Positions 18,366 to 27,863 of a stretch of DNA of 34,650 bases are shown here, in pieces (positions within the stretch are counted from its first letter, which is position 1; each line of letters starts with the position of its first letter). The stretch is from Chloroflexaceae bacterium. GTDB lineage: Bacteria; Cyanobacteriota; Cyanobacteriia; Cyanobacteriales; JAAUTE01. The notes under the pieces were generated by a model. That model saw only the letters and a program-made list of their open reading frames with translations. It was not told where the DNA came from and ran no database searches. The stretch spans positions 1 to 34,650 of the forward strand of contig JAAUTE010000006.1 of assembly GCA_012031815.1 (NCBI GenBank), written 5' to 3'. Both the position numbers and the translations under genes were made by a program.

Positions 18366-19066
18366 TGGTTCGCCTTTACCTATTTGCAGAAGGACAGACT
18401 GAACAAACTTTTGCTGATATTGTAATCAAACCTCACCTCGCTCATCAGTACGGAGTGTTCATGCAGAATTCTGTACTAATTGCTCATGGGAAAAAGAAAG
18501 GAAAAACTCATCGCGGCGGTGGTAGAAATTACGAACCCATGAAAAATGACATTTTGCGACTTCTTAAACAGGAAAAAGGCAGAGATGTGTTTTTCACAAC
18601 TATGATTGATTTGTATGCAATTCATTCTGAGTTTCCAGGATTAGAGGCAGCCAAACAATTTCGCCATGTACCAAGGGAGCGAGTTAAACTGCTAGAAAAG
18701 TCCTTTGCCGAAGATATTGGGGATGCGAGATTTATTCCTCATTTGCAATTACATGAATACGAAGCCTATCTTTTCTGCGACCCGACTTGCTTTGCCTCAC
18801 GTTATGATAATTGCTCAGCTCAGATTGCAGCACTCCAGGCGCTCGCAAACCAGTACGAAACCCCTGAATTAATCAACGATGGTGCAACGACAGCTCCCAG
18901 TAAACGTATTATCGCTCAATTTCCTAATTATAAAAAAGCAAAAGCCACCGATGGGCCGCTCTTAGCTAAGTCGATCGGGCTTCAGGTGATTCGCGATCGC
19001 TGTCCTCACTTCAACGAATGGTTGTGTCAACTTGAAGCGTTAAGCACGCAAAATACCCGGCAATGA
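18365..19066 (+). CDS. DUF4276 family protein (possible TOPRIM-like nuclease partner)
   Basis: The 233-residue protein begins MVRLYLFAEGQTEQTFADIV. The EGXTE pattern resembles the first acidic motif of TOPRIM-like proteins. Then come TMIDLYAIHSEFPGLE and LQLHEYEAYLFCDP, conserved segments of DUF4276 with acidic and histidine residues that could bind metal. The C-terminus AKSIGLQVIRDRCPHFNEWL contains the sequence duplicated at 17164-17190. ATG 18365 overlaps the TAA of the ATPase gene. Pairs of an AAA ATPase and a TOPRIM-like protein (PARIS and OLD-type systems) act against phages. This pair has the same architecture, but its activity is inferred, not shown. Confidence 0.83.
   Translation: MVRLYLFAEGQTEQTFADIVIKPHLAHQYGVFMQNSVLIAHGKKKGKTHRGGGRNYEPMKNDILRLLKQEKGRDVFFTTMIDLYAIHSEFPGLEAAKQFRHVPRERVKLLEKSFAEDIGDARFIPHLQLHEYEAYLFCDPTCFASRYDNCSAQIAALQALANQYETPELINDGATTAPSKRIIAQFPNYKKAKATDGPLLAKSIGLQVIRDRCPHFNEWLCQLEALSTQNTRQ
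18969..18995. repeat. 27-bp direct repeat, right copy (inside DUF4276 gene)
   Basis: Identical to 17164-17190, 1805 bases apart. It lies in the 3' part of the DUF4276 coding region and encodes SIGLQVIR. Confidence 0.85.
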
Positions 19067-19159
19067 AAATATTTCAGGCTTAGGTCAAGTCTGGAACTTC
19101 GGCGATCGCGTTTTCGAGGCCATCGGCGAAGTCAAAACCTCAACAACGGAGCCAGAGGA

Positions 19160-20190
19160 TTAATCGTCGGAGCCTGCGGGGGAGGGCGTTGCCGCCGGAT
19201 CGGGAATTTTTGTCCCCTTGAGCCATTGCTTCCAGTCCTCCGTCAGTTTCTCCCGCTGATTAATCAGATAAATACTTGCCAGCGTCCCAACCACGCCCAC
19301 CCACTGCACGGTGCTTAATTCTTCTCCCAACAGCAAACTGCTAAAACTCAAAGCAAATATCGGCGTCAAAAAGGTCAGCGCACTCAAACTCGTTAAATTC
19401 TCCCGCGCCGCCAGCCAGAAAAATAACCCATAGGCGATTGCACTGCCAAACACGGTTGCATAGGCTAAGCCCAGCCAACTGGAAGCGTCCAACTGCTGCC
19501 AAGGTTCAGCGCCTCCCATCAGCGAGAAAGCCAGCAACGGCACTCCTCCCAGAACCATGTGCCAGCCCGTTGCCGCCACCGGATCGCTATGGCGGCTCAC
19601 AAACCGGATAATCACCGTCCCCACCGCCATCGACAGCGACGCCAGCAACATGAACAATTCACCACTCCCCAGCAAATCCTGCCAATGCCACGACTCCGAC
19701 AAGGTCCCCCAATGAAACGCCACCAATTCCCGAAACCAGGACTCCGGCACGCCGATCAAGCTGATTCCCACAATGCCGATCGCCAATCCCAGCCAGCCCA
19801 GCCAGCCGATCGCCTCCCCAAACAGCCAATTTGAGAGCAGCGCCACCGCTAACGGCTGAGAATCAATGATCGCCGACCCCAATCCCGCGCCCGTGCGCTC
19901 TAGCCCCACCGCCAGAAATCCCTGAAACATTACCCCATCCACCAGGGCAAACAGCGCAATCCACAGCCACGCCAGCCAGCCCCTCGGCTGCGATCGCCCC
20001 TGCAAAACCGCCGCCACCAGCACCAAAATCCCCGCCGGAAACAGCCGCAGCCCCGCCAAAAACCAGGGCGTTGTTTGGCGATCGCCCCCTTCATGGCCAC
20101 CATCGCCGTTCCCCACAAAAAAAACGGCACTACCCGCATCAGCGGCGATCGCGAAAAATCCGGCTCACCCATCACCCTATCCCTAGCCAT
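19160..20190 (-). CDS. DMT/EamA family transporter (frameshifted near N-terminus)
   Basis: This is an integral membrane protein of the drug/metabolite transporter superfamily, with about ten hydrophobic segments in two EamA repeats. Examples are LFALVDGVMFQGFLAVGLERTG in the first half and YATVFGSAIAYGLFFWLAA and LTFLTPIFALSFSSLLLGE in the second. The N-terminal frame (RVVPFFLWGTAMVAMKGAIAK) and the main frame (TTPWFLAGLRLFPAG) meet at 20074-20076, where one base is missing from an A run on the coding strand. The start is ATG 20190 or 20172; I cannot choose. The tail is hydrophilic (KGTKIPDPAATPSPAG). The substrate is unknown. Confidence 0.83.
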
Positions 20191-20338
20191 TCAACCCACA
20201 AACCCAACGCTAATGACAATCAACCTATAGTTTTGCTAAGTATAGCCCCGATCCCAAGGCCCCGGCCAGCACACTACCATTGATAGGTTGACCAGTTGGT
20301 AAATCCTCACCCCTCCCTAAGAGCAAGTTACGACACCT

Positions 20339-21358
20339 ATGATCTGGCCGTTTAGACCGAGAGCAAGTAAACGCATCGCCCGCTTGGAAATCACCGGCGC
20401 GATCGCCACAGAAACCCGCAACCGAGTCCTCAAAGCCCTTAAAACCGTCAAAGAACGGCGATACCCAGCCCTGCTGCTGCGTATCGACTCGCCAGGGGGA
20501 ACCGTCGGCGATTCCCAAGAAATCTACGCCGCCCTCAAGCGCCTGAGCAAGGATTTAAAAATTGTGGCCAGTTTTGGCAATATCGCGGCTTCCGGCGGAG
20601 TTTACGTCGGCATGGGAGCAAACTATATTGTCGCCAACCCAGGAACGATTACGGGCAGCATTGGCGTCATCCTGCGCGGTAACAATCTGGAGCGTCTGCT
20701 GGAGAAAATCGGCATTTCCTTTCAAGTGATTAAATCCGGCCCCTATAAAGACATTCTCTCCTTCGATCGCCAACTGACCCCAGAAGAAGAAAGCATTCTG
20801 CAAGAGTTAATTGATATCAGCTACCATCAATTCGTACAAACCGTGGCGGAAGCCCGTCAGCTTGCGGTGGAATCGGTGCAAAGTTTTGCCGATGGACGCA
20901 TTTTTACAGGAGAGCAGGCTTTAGCCCTGGGAATTGTCGATCGCCTGGGAACCGAAGAAGACGCCCGCCGCTGGCTAGCCGAGCTTGCGGGGCTTGACCC
21001 AGAAAAAGCAGAATGCCAAGATATTGAAGCCCCAAAAACCCTGATCAATCGCCTAATTCCTGGGCGAGGACAGGCAAAAACCCCCTGGGAAGCCGCTCTA
21101 GATTGGGTAGAATTTGAACTATCTAGCCACGGCCAGCCCCTCTGGTTGTATCAACGCGCGGGTTCAGGCGCTGATCTTGGCTGGCGGGGAAATCGTCCTG
21201 TCGTGAGGGAAACATCGTGGAGTGGAGAGTGCGAGCAATTCGAGGCGCAACGACGGCCACAGACAATACCGTTGAGGCGATTCGCGAGGCGGTCTGGGAA
21301 TTGTTGGATGCCATCGAAACCCGCAACCAGTTCGACCTTCAAGAAGTTATTAGCGTGA
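20339..21358 (+). CDS. sppA: signal peptide peptidase SppA (3' end uncertain)
   Basis: This is a serine protease of the Ser/Lys dyad type (clan SK) that degrades cleaved signal peptides. Visible are LLRIDSPGGTVGDSQEI, the nucleophile S85 in NIAASGGVYVG, TGSIGVIL, and the general base K137 in KSGPYKDIL. The C-terminal part (ADGRIFTGEQALALGIVDRLG) is typical. The true protein probably ends around WLYQ: the open frame runs 142 bases into aroH, which is unlikely, and the next frame reaches a TGA at 21204-21206. A one-base shift around 21150-21195 is therefore probable. No N-terminal membrane anchor is seen, so this is the short, soluble form. Confidence 0.85.
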   Translation: MIWPFRPRASKRIARLEITGAIATETRNRVLKALKTVKERRYPALLLRIDSPGGTVGDSQEIYAALKRLSKDLKIVASFGNIAASGGVYVGMGANYIVANPGTITGSIGVILRGNNLERLLEKIGISFQVIKSGPYKDILSFDRQLTPEEESILQELIDISYHQFVQTVAEARQLAVESVQSFADGRIFTGEQALALGIVDRLGTEEDARRWLAELAGLDPEKAECQDIEAPKTLINRLIPGRGQAKTPWEAALDWVEFELSSHGQPLWLYQRAGSGADLGWRGNRPVVRETSWSGECEQFEAQRRPQTIPLRRFARRSGNCWMPSKPATSSTFKKLLA

Positions 21359-21606
21359 TTTTCACCGCCACCCGCGACCTCAATGCCATTTTCCCGGCGG
21401 CGATCGCTAGAGAACGAGGGGGCTGGGATTGCGTCCCCTTGCTCGATGTCCAGCAGATGCAGGTGGAAGGCAGTCTAGAGCGCTGCATCCGCGTCCTCAT
21501 CCACGTCAATTTGCCCTATCCTCCCCTAGCCATTTGCCATCCTTACCTCCGCCAGGCCCAAAGTTTGCGCCCCGACTGGAGCTTAGCCGAATCCCGTCTG
21601 AGATAG
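21217..21606 (+). CDS. aroH: chorismate mutase, AroH type
   Basis: Monofunctional chorismate mutase converts chorismate to prephenate for phenylalanine and tyrosine. Features are WRVRAIRGATTATDNTVEAI at the N-terminus, VISVIFTATRDLNAIFPA in the middle, and SLERCIRVLIHVN near the C-terminus; the conserved arginines in RAIRG and RCIRV are those of the AroH active site. The 129-residue length is right. GTG 21217 is the start, with AGGG seven bases upstream. It follows sppA closely and is probably in the same transcript. Confidence 0.9.
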   Translation: MEWRVRAIRGATTATDNTVEAIREAVWELLDAIETRNQFDLQEVISVIFTATRDLNAIFPAAIARERGGWDCVPLLDVQQMQVEGSLERCIRVLIHVNLPYPPLAICHPYLRQAQSLRPDWSLAESRLR

Positions 21607-21661
21607 AGGATTAACCCATACTGACTTCAAAAACTAGATCTGGGAGGGATTTGGACTTAAT

Positions 21662-21685
21662 AACTGGCGAAATAGCAGTTTTTTT
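21662..21685 (+). terminator. possible terminator after aroH
   Basis: AACTG and CAGTT form a short stem with a 9-base loop, followed by TTTTT. The stem is only 5 bp, so this is tentative. It lies about 60 bases past the aroH stop. Confidence 0.4.
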
Positions 21686-21748
21686 GCTTTCTAAGCATCC
21701 TGCCATCCTGAGAGATCCGCAAATCCCCCTTGCTAGAGAGATAAAGTT

Positions 21749-22294
21749 ATGAATTCTGCTGAGGCAGTAACCCGTGTTATCGGGCTAATTATCGCTCCTG
21801 TGGTCATGATTACCGCCTGTGGTATTCTTCTCAATGGCCTGGTGATTCGCTACAACACCATTGGCGATCGCCTGCGCTTGCTCAACCTGGAACGACTCCA
21901 GTTGCTTAATGGCGGAACCGCCGAGCTGCCCGAGCGCGCAGCCGAGAAACTGCACAAGTTGCAACACCTCCTCAGCGAATTACTACACCATCACCATCTC
22001 GTCCATGATGCTCTGGTGTTTATTTACATCGCCATTGTTATTTTTATGGTGGATATGCTGGCGATCGCCCTGGCTGTATTAACCCCGATCTGGTGGCTGT
22101 CTCAATTGGTCGTTGTGATTTTTTTAAGCGGCATTGGTACGTTGTTGTGGGGACTCTTGATGATGGTTCGAGAACTGCGAACTGCCCATAGTTTTGTGCA
22201 ATTTGAGATAGATTTGCCCTGCGGTTCCTGTTCTCCTAAACGGCAAAAAAAATCTACAAGAGGCGCTAAAATTGGACGCCTCCCTACGCACTAA
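21749..22294 (+). CDS. DUF2721 family membrane protein
   Basis: The 181-residue protein matches the DUF2721 layout: an N-terminal hydrophobic segment (VIGLIIAPVVMITACGILLN), a hydrophilic stretch with RYNTIGDRLRLLNLERLQLL, a predicted coiled helix with many histidines, then two membrane helices (ALVFIYIAIVIFMVDMLAIA and LVVVIFLSGIGTLLWGLL). The tail is short and basic (SPKRQKKSTRGAK). Function is unknown for the family. ATG 21749 has a GAGAGA upstream. It stands alone after aroH and converges with the flavin reductase-like gene. Confidence 0.8.
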   Translation: MNSAEAVTRVIGLIIAPVVMITACGILLNGLVIRYNTIGDRLRLLNLERLQLLNGGTAELPERAAEKLHKLQHLLSELLHHHHLVHDALVFIYIAIVIFMVDMLAIALAVLTPIWWLSQLVVVIFLSGIGTLLWGLLMMVRELRTAHSFVQFEIDLPCGSCSPKRQKKSTRGAKIGRLPTH

Positions 22295-22332
22295 CCCTAA
22301 GCAGTACAAAAATTAGCCTTGGCTACCCGTGT

Positions 22333-22814
22333 TTAACCGCCGTACTGCCACTCCGTATCTTCAAGGAGCAATGGCTCTCCCTCGCGGTGAATGCCGGCGC
22401 CGATGACTTCCCCCACAAATACCGTATGATCCCCGGCTTCCACGGTGCCGACCACCCGACATTCAATGTAGCCGAGAGAATCCCGAATAATCGGACAGCC
22501 GGTTTCTTGCCCTTCATAAAACTCGATATGCTCAAATTTATTGCCCACCCGACGCTTCGGCTTAAAAAATTCCTGGGCAATGTCTTTTGGTCTTTTCCTA
22601 AAAAACTAATGGCAAAGACTCCGCTGTTTTTGAGCAATTGATGGGAGATGGAATCCTGCTTGACACAATTGACAACCAGCGGCGGCTTAAAAGAAGATTG
22701 CATCACCCAACTGGCGGTAAATCCATTCATTTCCTCGCCATCTTTCACCCCGCAAACATAAAGTCCGTGGGGGATTTTACGGAGCATATTTTTTTTTGCT
22801 TGTTCGTCTAGCAA
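22333..22814 (-). CDS. flavin reductase-like domain protein (frameshifted)
   Basis: This is a single-domain FMN-binding flavin reductase-like protein, similar to the C-terminal module of cyanobacterial flavodiiron proteins. Visible are IPHGLYVCGVKDGEEMNGFTASWV, SFKPPLVVNCVKQDS and NSGVFAISFLGKDQ. In the second frame come RVGNKFEHIEFYEGQETGCPI, YIECRVVGTVEAGDHTVFVG and EPLLLEDTEWQYGG. The two frames meet at 22578, where one base is missing; restoring it gives KTLAQEFFKPKRRVGNKFEH. The start is TTG 22814, supported by AGGAG eight bases before. The corrected protein has about 161 residues. Confidence 0.82.
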
Positions 22815-22963
22815 GGTCTTTTCTCCTGTTTCTTCTCGGTCTTAACCCCAAAATTTTAGCCTATACCCACCGTACCCCATTAGACCCAAGATAGGTCTTT
22901 CCGGCTGCTTCTCTAGAAATGTGACAAGATAGTCAGTAAAACCCCCAAGTTAATCGCTATTTC

Positions 22964-23785
22964 ATGAGTCAACCTCAAGGGCTGCGATCACTTTTGGAAG
23001 CAGTGGCGGCGGGCCAGGTCAACCCCGAAGCCGCTTTAGAGAAACTCAAGTATCTCAGCTACGAGCCGATCGCGGATTTTGCCAACCTCGACCACCACCG
23101 GCAGTTGCGAACGGGGTTTCCGGAAGTAATTTGGGGGCCGGGCAAGACCCCAGAACAGATTGCTCGCATCATGACCGCCCTGTTCAATCGCGGCGATGTA
23201 GCCCTGGCAGCGCCTGTGGTCATGGCCACCCGCATCACTGCTGAGGTTTACGAACAGCTACAAGGTTTAGTGCCCGGCCTGCGCTATTATGCCAGCGCCC
23301 GGATCTGTGCCTTGGGAACCCCCGAACCCGCCTCCGGTAGGGGCGCGATTACGATTCTCTCGGCAGGGACAGCGGATTTACCCGTAGCCGAAGAAGCCGC
23401 CGTTACTGCCCAATTATGCGGATTTCAGGTCAACTGCCTCTGGGATGTGGGCGTTGCGGGCATTCATCGCCTCTTGAGCCAGCGGGAGACGATCGATCGC
23501 GCCGACGTGTTAATTGTGGTGGCGGGCATGGAGGGAGCGCTGCCCAGCGTGGTGGCGGGCCTGGCCAGTTGTCCGGTGATTGGAGTTCCCACCTCCATTG
23601 GCTACGGCGCGAGTTTTGGCGGCCTTGCCCCCCTGTTAACCATGCTCAATTCCTGTGCGGTGGGTGTGGGCGTCGTCAATATCGACAACGGCTTTGGGGC
23701 AGCCATGCTGGCGGGAAAGATCCTCAACACCGCTCAGCGGCTAGCTAATCAGCATCAACGGCAAAATCAGCCCCCTCAACTATGA
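22964..23785 (+). CDS. larB: LarB, nickel-pincer nucleotide synthase subunit
   Basis: LarB carboxylates nicotinic acid adenine dinucleotide in the synthesis of the nickel-pincer cofactor of lactate racemase-type enzymes. The C-terminal two thirds is PurE-like: ITILSAGTADLPVAEEAAV, CLWDVGVAGIHRLL, VLIVVAGMEGALPSVVAGL and VIGVPTSIGYGASFGG. The N-terminal helical part has GQVNPEAALEKLKYL and GFPEVIWGPGKTPEQIA. The 273-residue length is normal. larC and larE are not in the window. Confidence 0.9.
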   Translation: MSQPQGLRSLLEAVAAGQVNPEAALEKLKYLSYEPIADFANLDHHRQLRTGFPEVIWGPGKTPEQIARIMTALFNRGDVALAAPVVMATRITAEVYEQLQGLVPGLRYYASARICALGTPEPASGRGAITILSAGTADLPVAEEAAVTAQLCGFQVNCLWDVGVAGIHRLLSQRETIDRADVLIVVAGMEGALPSVVAGLASCPVIGVPTSIGYGASFGGLAPLLTMLNSCAVGVGVVNIDNGFGAAMLAGKILNTAQRLANQHQRQNQPPQL

Positions 23786-23837
23786 AAAAACCCACGAACC
23801 GCAGTTCCGGGCTTAGTTTAACTCCCTGCCAACTGAT

Positions 23838-25622
23838 TTAATCGGCTAGCACAGCCGTGGAGCGCCGCCGTCGATAGCGGGAGGTGGTCGCCGCTGGAGC
23901 TTCCTCCGGTTCCGGCCCAACCTCAGGCAATTCCAGGGGTTGCAGCAGGAAAATAACCAGGGAATTCGCCCGCAATTCTCGTCGCATCAGCCGCAGAATG
24001 CTGGTTTCAATCTCTGCTCGCAAGCTAGCCCAGTCTACTCGGCGGCCTTGACCGTTGGTTTCTACAAATTCATCCCAGCGATCTAGGGTCTTCTCGATCA
24101 ACCGCGCAATCAGCGATCGCAGCAGGGGCCCTTCTACCGAGGTGACCACGCCCCGCAATTCCACCACCGGTTCTGCCAGCAATTGCCCGGTGGAACTAAC
24201 AGCAGCCGACACGGTCATAACGCCATCATCAGCTAACTGCTGCCGTTCTTTGAGGACATTGTCGCGAACGATCCCGGAATTATCCACCAATTCAATTCCG
24301 GAGGGCACTTGACCGGTTACCCCAATCGAGTCCTCAGCGAGTTCAATCACGTCGCCGTTGTTGATGATGACGGTATTTTCTGGGGGAATGCCTAAGCTGT
24401 GGGCCATTTCAGCATGTTTGACCAGCATGCGATACTCGCCGTGAACGGGCACAAAAAACTTAGGCCGGGTTAGGGAGAGCATGAGCTTGTGGTCTTCCCG
24501 GGCCGCGTGACCGGAGACGTGAATGCCTTCGTGACGCCGTAGATGACTTTGGCTCCCAACATCATCAGGCGATCGATGGTATCGACCACAGCCAGGGTAT
24601 TGCCAGGAATGGGGTTAGCGGAAAAGATCACCGTGTCCCCTTGACGAATTTTGACTTGGTGTTCACCCTTGGCAATGCGGGTCATGGCAGCCAGGGGTTC
24701 TCCCTGAGACCCGGTAGTTAGGATAACGACCCGTTCGTCGCCCAAGCGGCCAATTCCTTTGAGCGGCTCAAAAAGGTCGTCGGGGACATTTGATATAGCC
24801 CAGGTTGCGGGCGTGGGCAATAACGTTTAACATCGATCGCCCCACAACGGCCACTTTGCGCTGGTGCTTTTGGGCCAACTCCAAAATCAGATTGATTCGG
24901 TGTACCGAAGAGGCAAAAGTGGTCACCATCAACCGCCCCTTGGCTTGGTAAAAAATGCGATCGAGGTTGGGATAGACAGACCGTTCCGAAGGGGTGCTGC
25001 CCGGCACTTCCGCATTGGTAGAATCGCTCAGCAAGCAAAGAACCCCTTGTTCCCCATGTTCTGCCAGGCGCTGCAGGTCGAAAAACTCGCCATCTACCGG
25101 GGTGTGATCGATTTTGAAGTCTCCCGTGTGAATAACCACGCCTAAGGGAGTATGGATCGCCACCGTAAAGCTATCGGCGATGGAATGGGGTGTTGCGAAT
25201 ATATTCAACGGAAAAAATGCTGCCCAATGCGCACAATTTTCCCGTGGCAGCACGCTCTTAAGCGTTGTGCGATCGCTAACGCCAGTTTCCTCCAGCTTGT
25301 CCCGCAGCAAGCTCATCGCCAGCCTCGGCCCGTAAATTACAGGAATCTCAAACTGCTTGAGGTGGTAGGGAATGCCGCCAATGTGGTCTTCGTGACCGTG
25401 GGTGACGATCATGCCCTTAATTTTGTGGCGGTTCTCCCGCAGATAGGTCATGTCAGGCAGGACAATATTCACGCCGTGCATGCCTTCCGTGGGAAAGGCT
25501 AAACCTGCATCCAATAAAACAATCTCATCGCCATATTCAAAGACACAGGTATTTTTGCCAATTTCGTGCAGTCCCCCCAGGGGAATAATTTTAAGGGTCG
25601 GTTGGTTGTCGCTATTAGTCAT
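23838..25622 (-). CDS. rnj: ribonuclease J (two frameshifts)
   Basis: Ribonuclease J is a metallo-beta-lactamase-fold RNase (beta-CASP group) with endo- and 5'-exonuclease activity in RNA processing. The metal-binding THGHEDHIGG is at residues 74-83, followed by HTGDFKIDHTPVDG and LLSDSTNAEVPG, then the beta-CASP part (VVILTTGSQGEPLAAM, SANPIPGN). The C-terminal part has KFFVPVHGEYRMLVKHAEMA. There are two breaks: one base inserted in a C run (coding strand) at 24782-24785, giving CPRR in place of CPDDLFEPL, and one base missing near 24537, before RHEGIHVSGHA. The corrected protein has about 595 residues. The order asd, dapA, rnj is a known cyanobacterial arrangement. Confidence 0.9.
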
Positions 25623-25929
25623 TTGCCTCCAAAAAAAAAGGTTTCTTTGTGCTTTACAACGTCTTGATAAAGGCTTATGTAGCAGCAGTCAGATCAATGA
25701 CTGGTCAACTAGACAGTTGACGGTATCGTATTTAAATATTGAGCTTCAAGTTTATATTCAGTTGTTCGACTAGCAATTAAGCATTTTCATCCAATATTTG
25801 TTAGCCTGAATCAATATTTGGCTGGCTTTTATGACTGTTTTAATAAAAGTATTTCTAGCACTAAATCTACAGTTCATTATAGCCTATCGAGATCCAATTT
25901 GTCTAAGACCCATCTTTGGACAGGTCGTT
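25623..25929. other. 307-bp AT-rich gap between dapA and rnj
   Basis: No gene is visible. It contains the inverted repeat at 25704-25721 and is much richer in A+T than the flanking genes. Its length suggests rnj has its own promoter here even though it follows asd-dapA on the same strand. Confidence 0.5.
25704..25721. promoter_or_regulatory. palindrome upstream of rnj
   Basis: GTCAACT and AGTTGAC are perfect 7-bp arms around AGAC. The spacing is typical of a dimeric regulator's operator, but no regulator is indicated. It lies about 80 bases above the rnj start. Confidence 0.4.
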
Positions 25930-26808
25930 TTAAATCAATTGCAACTGGCTCATCACTTGCTCCAACTGCTGTTGTTGCTCTGCCGATAGTTCGCAAAGCG
26001 GCGATCGCAGCGGCCCCACTGGCCAACCTTGAAGTTGTAGGGCTGCTTTAATGGGAATGGGATTAGTCGTACAAAATAGCACTTTAAAGAGAGGAAACAG
26101 TTGCAGCTGCAGCGCTCTAGCCTGGGCAACTTGACCGGATTCAAAGGCTTGAATCAGCCGTTGTAAGGGTTGGGCGACCAGATGGCTGGCAACGCTGACC
26201 ACCCCGGCAGCTCCTAGGGCTAGCATCGGTAAGGTTAGGCTATCTTCTCCTGAATAAATCATAAAACGATCGGGGGTCAGGCTACGAATGGCACAAACTT
26301 GCTCTAAATCTCCACTGGCTTCTTTGATGGCGACGATGTTTCCCAGTTCAGACAGTCTGGCAATGGTTTCGGGTTCCAGGTTCCGGCCGGTTCGTCCCGG
26401 AATGTTGTAGAGCATGATGGGCATCTCAGGAACGGCCTTGGCGATCGCGGCGAAGTGGCGATAGAGTCCCTCTTGGGGGGGCCTGTTGTAGTAAGGAACT
26501 ACCTGCAAAGACCCGTCCAATCCCAGACGTGCCGCTTTCTGGGTGGCGGAGATGGCTTCGGTGGTGGAGTTGGAGCCAGTCCCGGCAATAACCCTGCCTT
26601 TAGGGGCGATCGCTTTTTGAACCACTTGAAAAAGCTCGTACTCCTCGTCCCAGGTGAGGGTCGGGGATTCTCCCGTAGTGCCGCACACCACCAGTCCGTC
26701 GTTGCCAGAATCCACGAGATGGGCCGCTAACTGCTCGGCCATAGCATAATTAACGCTGCCATCCTCTTTTAGGGGCGTCACCATTGCGGCAATGACTCGT
26801 CCAAACAT
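25930..26808 (-). CDS. dapA: 4-hydroxy-tetrahydrodipicolinate synthase
   Basis: DapA condenses pyruvate with aspartate semialdehyde in the lysine/diaminopimelate pathway. Visible are [15 protein letters not shown] (residues 41-55), [14 protein letters not shown] with the active-site tyrosine (near 106-107), NIPGRTG, and the Schiff-base lysine K162 in [13 protein letters not shown] 26808 is chosen because AAGGA lies seven bases upstream and the protein then starts [13 protein letters not shown], as in the family. It begins 14 bases after the end of asd, so the two are co-transcribed and consecutive in the pathway. Confidence 0.93.
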   Translation of the reverse strand: MFGRVIAAMVTPLKEDGSVNYAMAEQLAAHLVDSGNDGLVVCGTTGESPTLTWDEEYELFQVVQKAIAPKGRVIAGTGSNSTTEAISATQKAARLGLDGSLQVVPYYNRPPQEGLYRHFAAIAKAVPEMPIMLYNIPGRTGRNLEPETIARLSELGNIVAIKEASGDLEQVCAIRSLTPDRFMIYSGEDSLTLPMLALGAAGVVSVASHLVAQPLQRLIQAFESGQVAQARALQLQLFPLFKVLFCTTNPIPIKAALQLQGWPVGPLRSPLCELSAEQQQQLEQVMSQLQLI

Positions 26809-26822
26809 GGGCTTATCCTTCT

Positions 26823-27863
26823 TCAAACTAGTGCGGTGGCTTGGGGAGCTAGCCATTGGTTTTGCAGCAGCAGCTCGGCAATCTGGATGGCATTGAGCGC
26901 CGCTCCCTTGCGAATTTGATCCCCACAGAGCCACAGCTCTAACCCGCAGGGGTGGGAAAGGTCTTGGCGAATTCTGCCCACCAATACCTCATCTTTCCCC
27001 GTCGCGTCTATGGGCATAGGGAAGTAGTTGGCGTCCCAATCCTCGACGAGCTTGACTCCCGGTGCGCTAGCAAGAATCTCTCTGGCGCTCCCCACAGAAA
27101 ACGGCTCGGCAAACTCCAGATTAATCGCTTCTGAATGGGCCCGCAATACTGGTACGCGCACGCAGGTCGCGCTGATCCGCAGTTGGGGGGCATTGAAAAT
27201 CTTGCGGGTTTCGTTGACCATTTTCATCTCTTCCTGGCAATAGCCCCCATCGGTGAGGGGCGAGTTGTGGGGAAACAGATTAAAGGCCAAAGGATAGGGA
27301 AAACTGTGGGTGGGAGGGGTTTCTCCCGCTAAAATCGCCTGGGACTGGGCTTTAACTTCCGCCATTGCCTGCGCTCCCGCCCCACTGGCTGATTGGTACG
27401 TCGCCGCAATGAGTCGCTCCACGGGCTGCACCCGATGGAGAGGCCAGACCGCGATCGCCATTAAGATCGTGGTGCAATTGGGGTTGGCGATAATACCCAG
27501 GTGCTGGGCGGCGGCTTGGGGATTAACCTCCGGGATCACCAAGGGAACCTGGGATTCCAGGCGAAACGCACTGGAATTGTCAATGACGGTGGCCCCGGCC
27601 GCTACGGCGACGGGGGCCCAGGTTTTCGAGGTAGACCCCCCGGCTGACGCCAGGACTAGATCGATATTTTTGAAAGACCTCTCACTAACAGCTTCTACTT
27701 CCAGGGTTTCGCCTTGAAAACTAAGTTTAGTGCCGGCCGATCGCGGCGAGGCTAGCAATTTCAAATGGGCGAGGGGAAACTGACGCTGGGCCAACAGCTC
27801 CATGAGTTCGGCACCAACTGCGCCCGTAGCGCCCAAAATAGCAACTCGTACTTGTCCTGGCAA
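26823..27863 (-). CDS. asd: aspartate-semialdehyde dehydrogenase
   Basis: Asd reduces aspartyl phosphate to aspartate semialdehyde using NADPH, feeding lysine, threonine and methionine. [15 protein letters not shown] is the nucleotide-binding motif. C130 in ANPNCTT is the catalytic cysteine. [12 protein letters not shown] and a substrate-binding region around [16 protein letters not shown] follow. The length of 346 residues is normal. TTG 27863 is the start, with GGGAGG about seven bases upstream and no early in-frame ATG. It is first of the minus-strand set and diverges from tig. Confidence 0.92.
   Translation of the reverse strand: MPGQVRVAILGATGAVGAELMELLAQRQFPLAHLKLLASPRSAGTKLSFQGETLEVEAVSERSFKNIDLVLASAGGSTSKTWAPVAVAAGATVIDNSSAFRLESQVPLVIPEVNPQAAAQHLGIIANPNCTTILMAIAVWPLHRVQPVERLIAATYQSASGAGAQAMAEVKAQSQAILAGETPPTHSFPYPLAFNLFPHNSPLTDGGYCQEEMKMVNETRKIFNAPQLRISATCVRVPVLRAHSEAINLEFAEPFSVGSAREILASAPGVKLVEDWDANYFPMPIDATGKDEVLVGRIRQDLSHPCGLELWLCGDQIRKGAALNAIQIAELLLQNQWLAPQATALV

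Noticed and set aside
22260-22282. Hairpin GAGGCG/CGCCTC as terminator of the DUF2721 gene
   Set aside because: It lies inside the coding sequence and is not followed by a T run.
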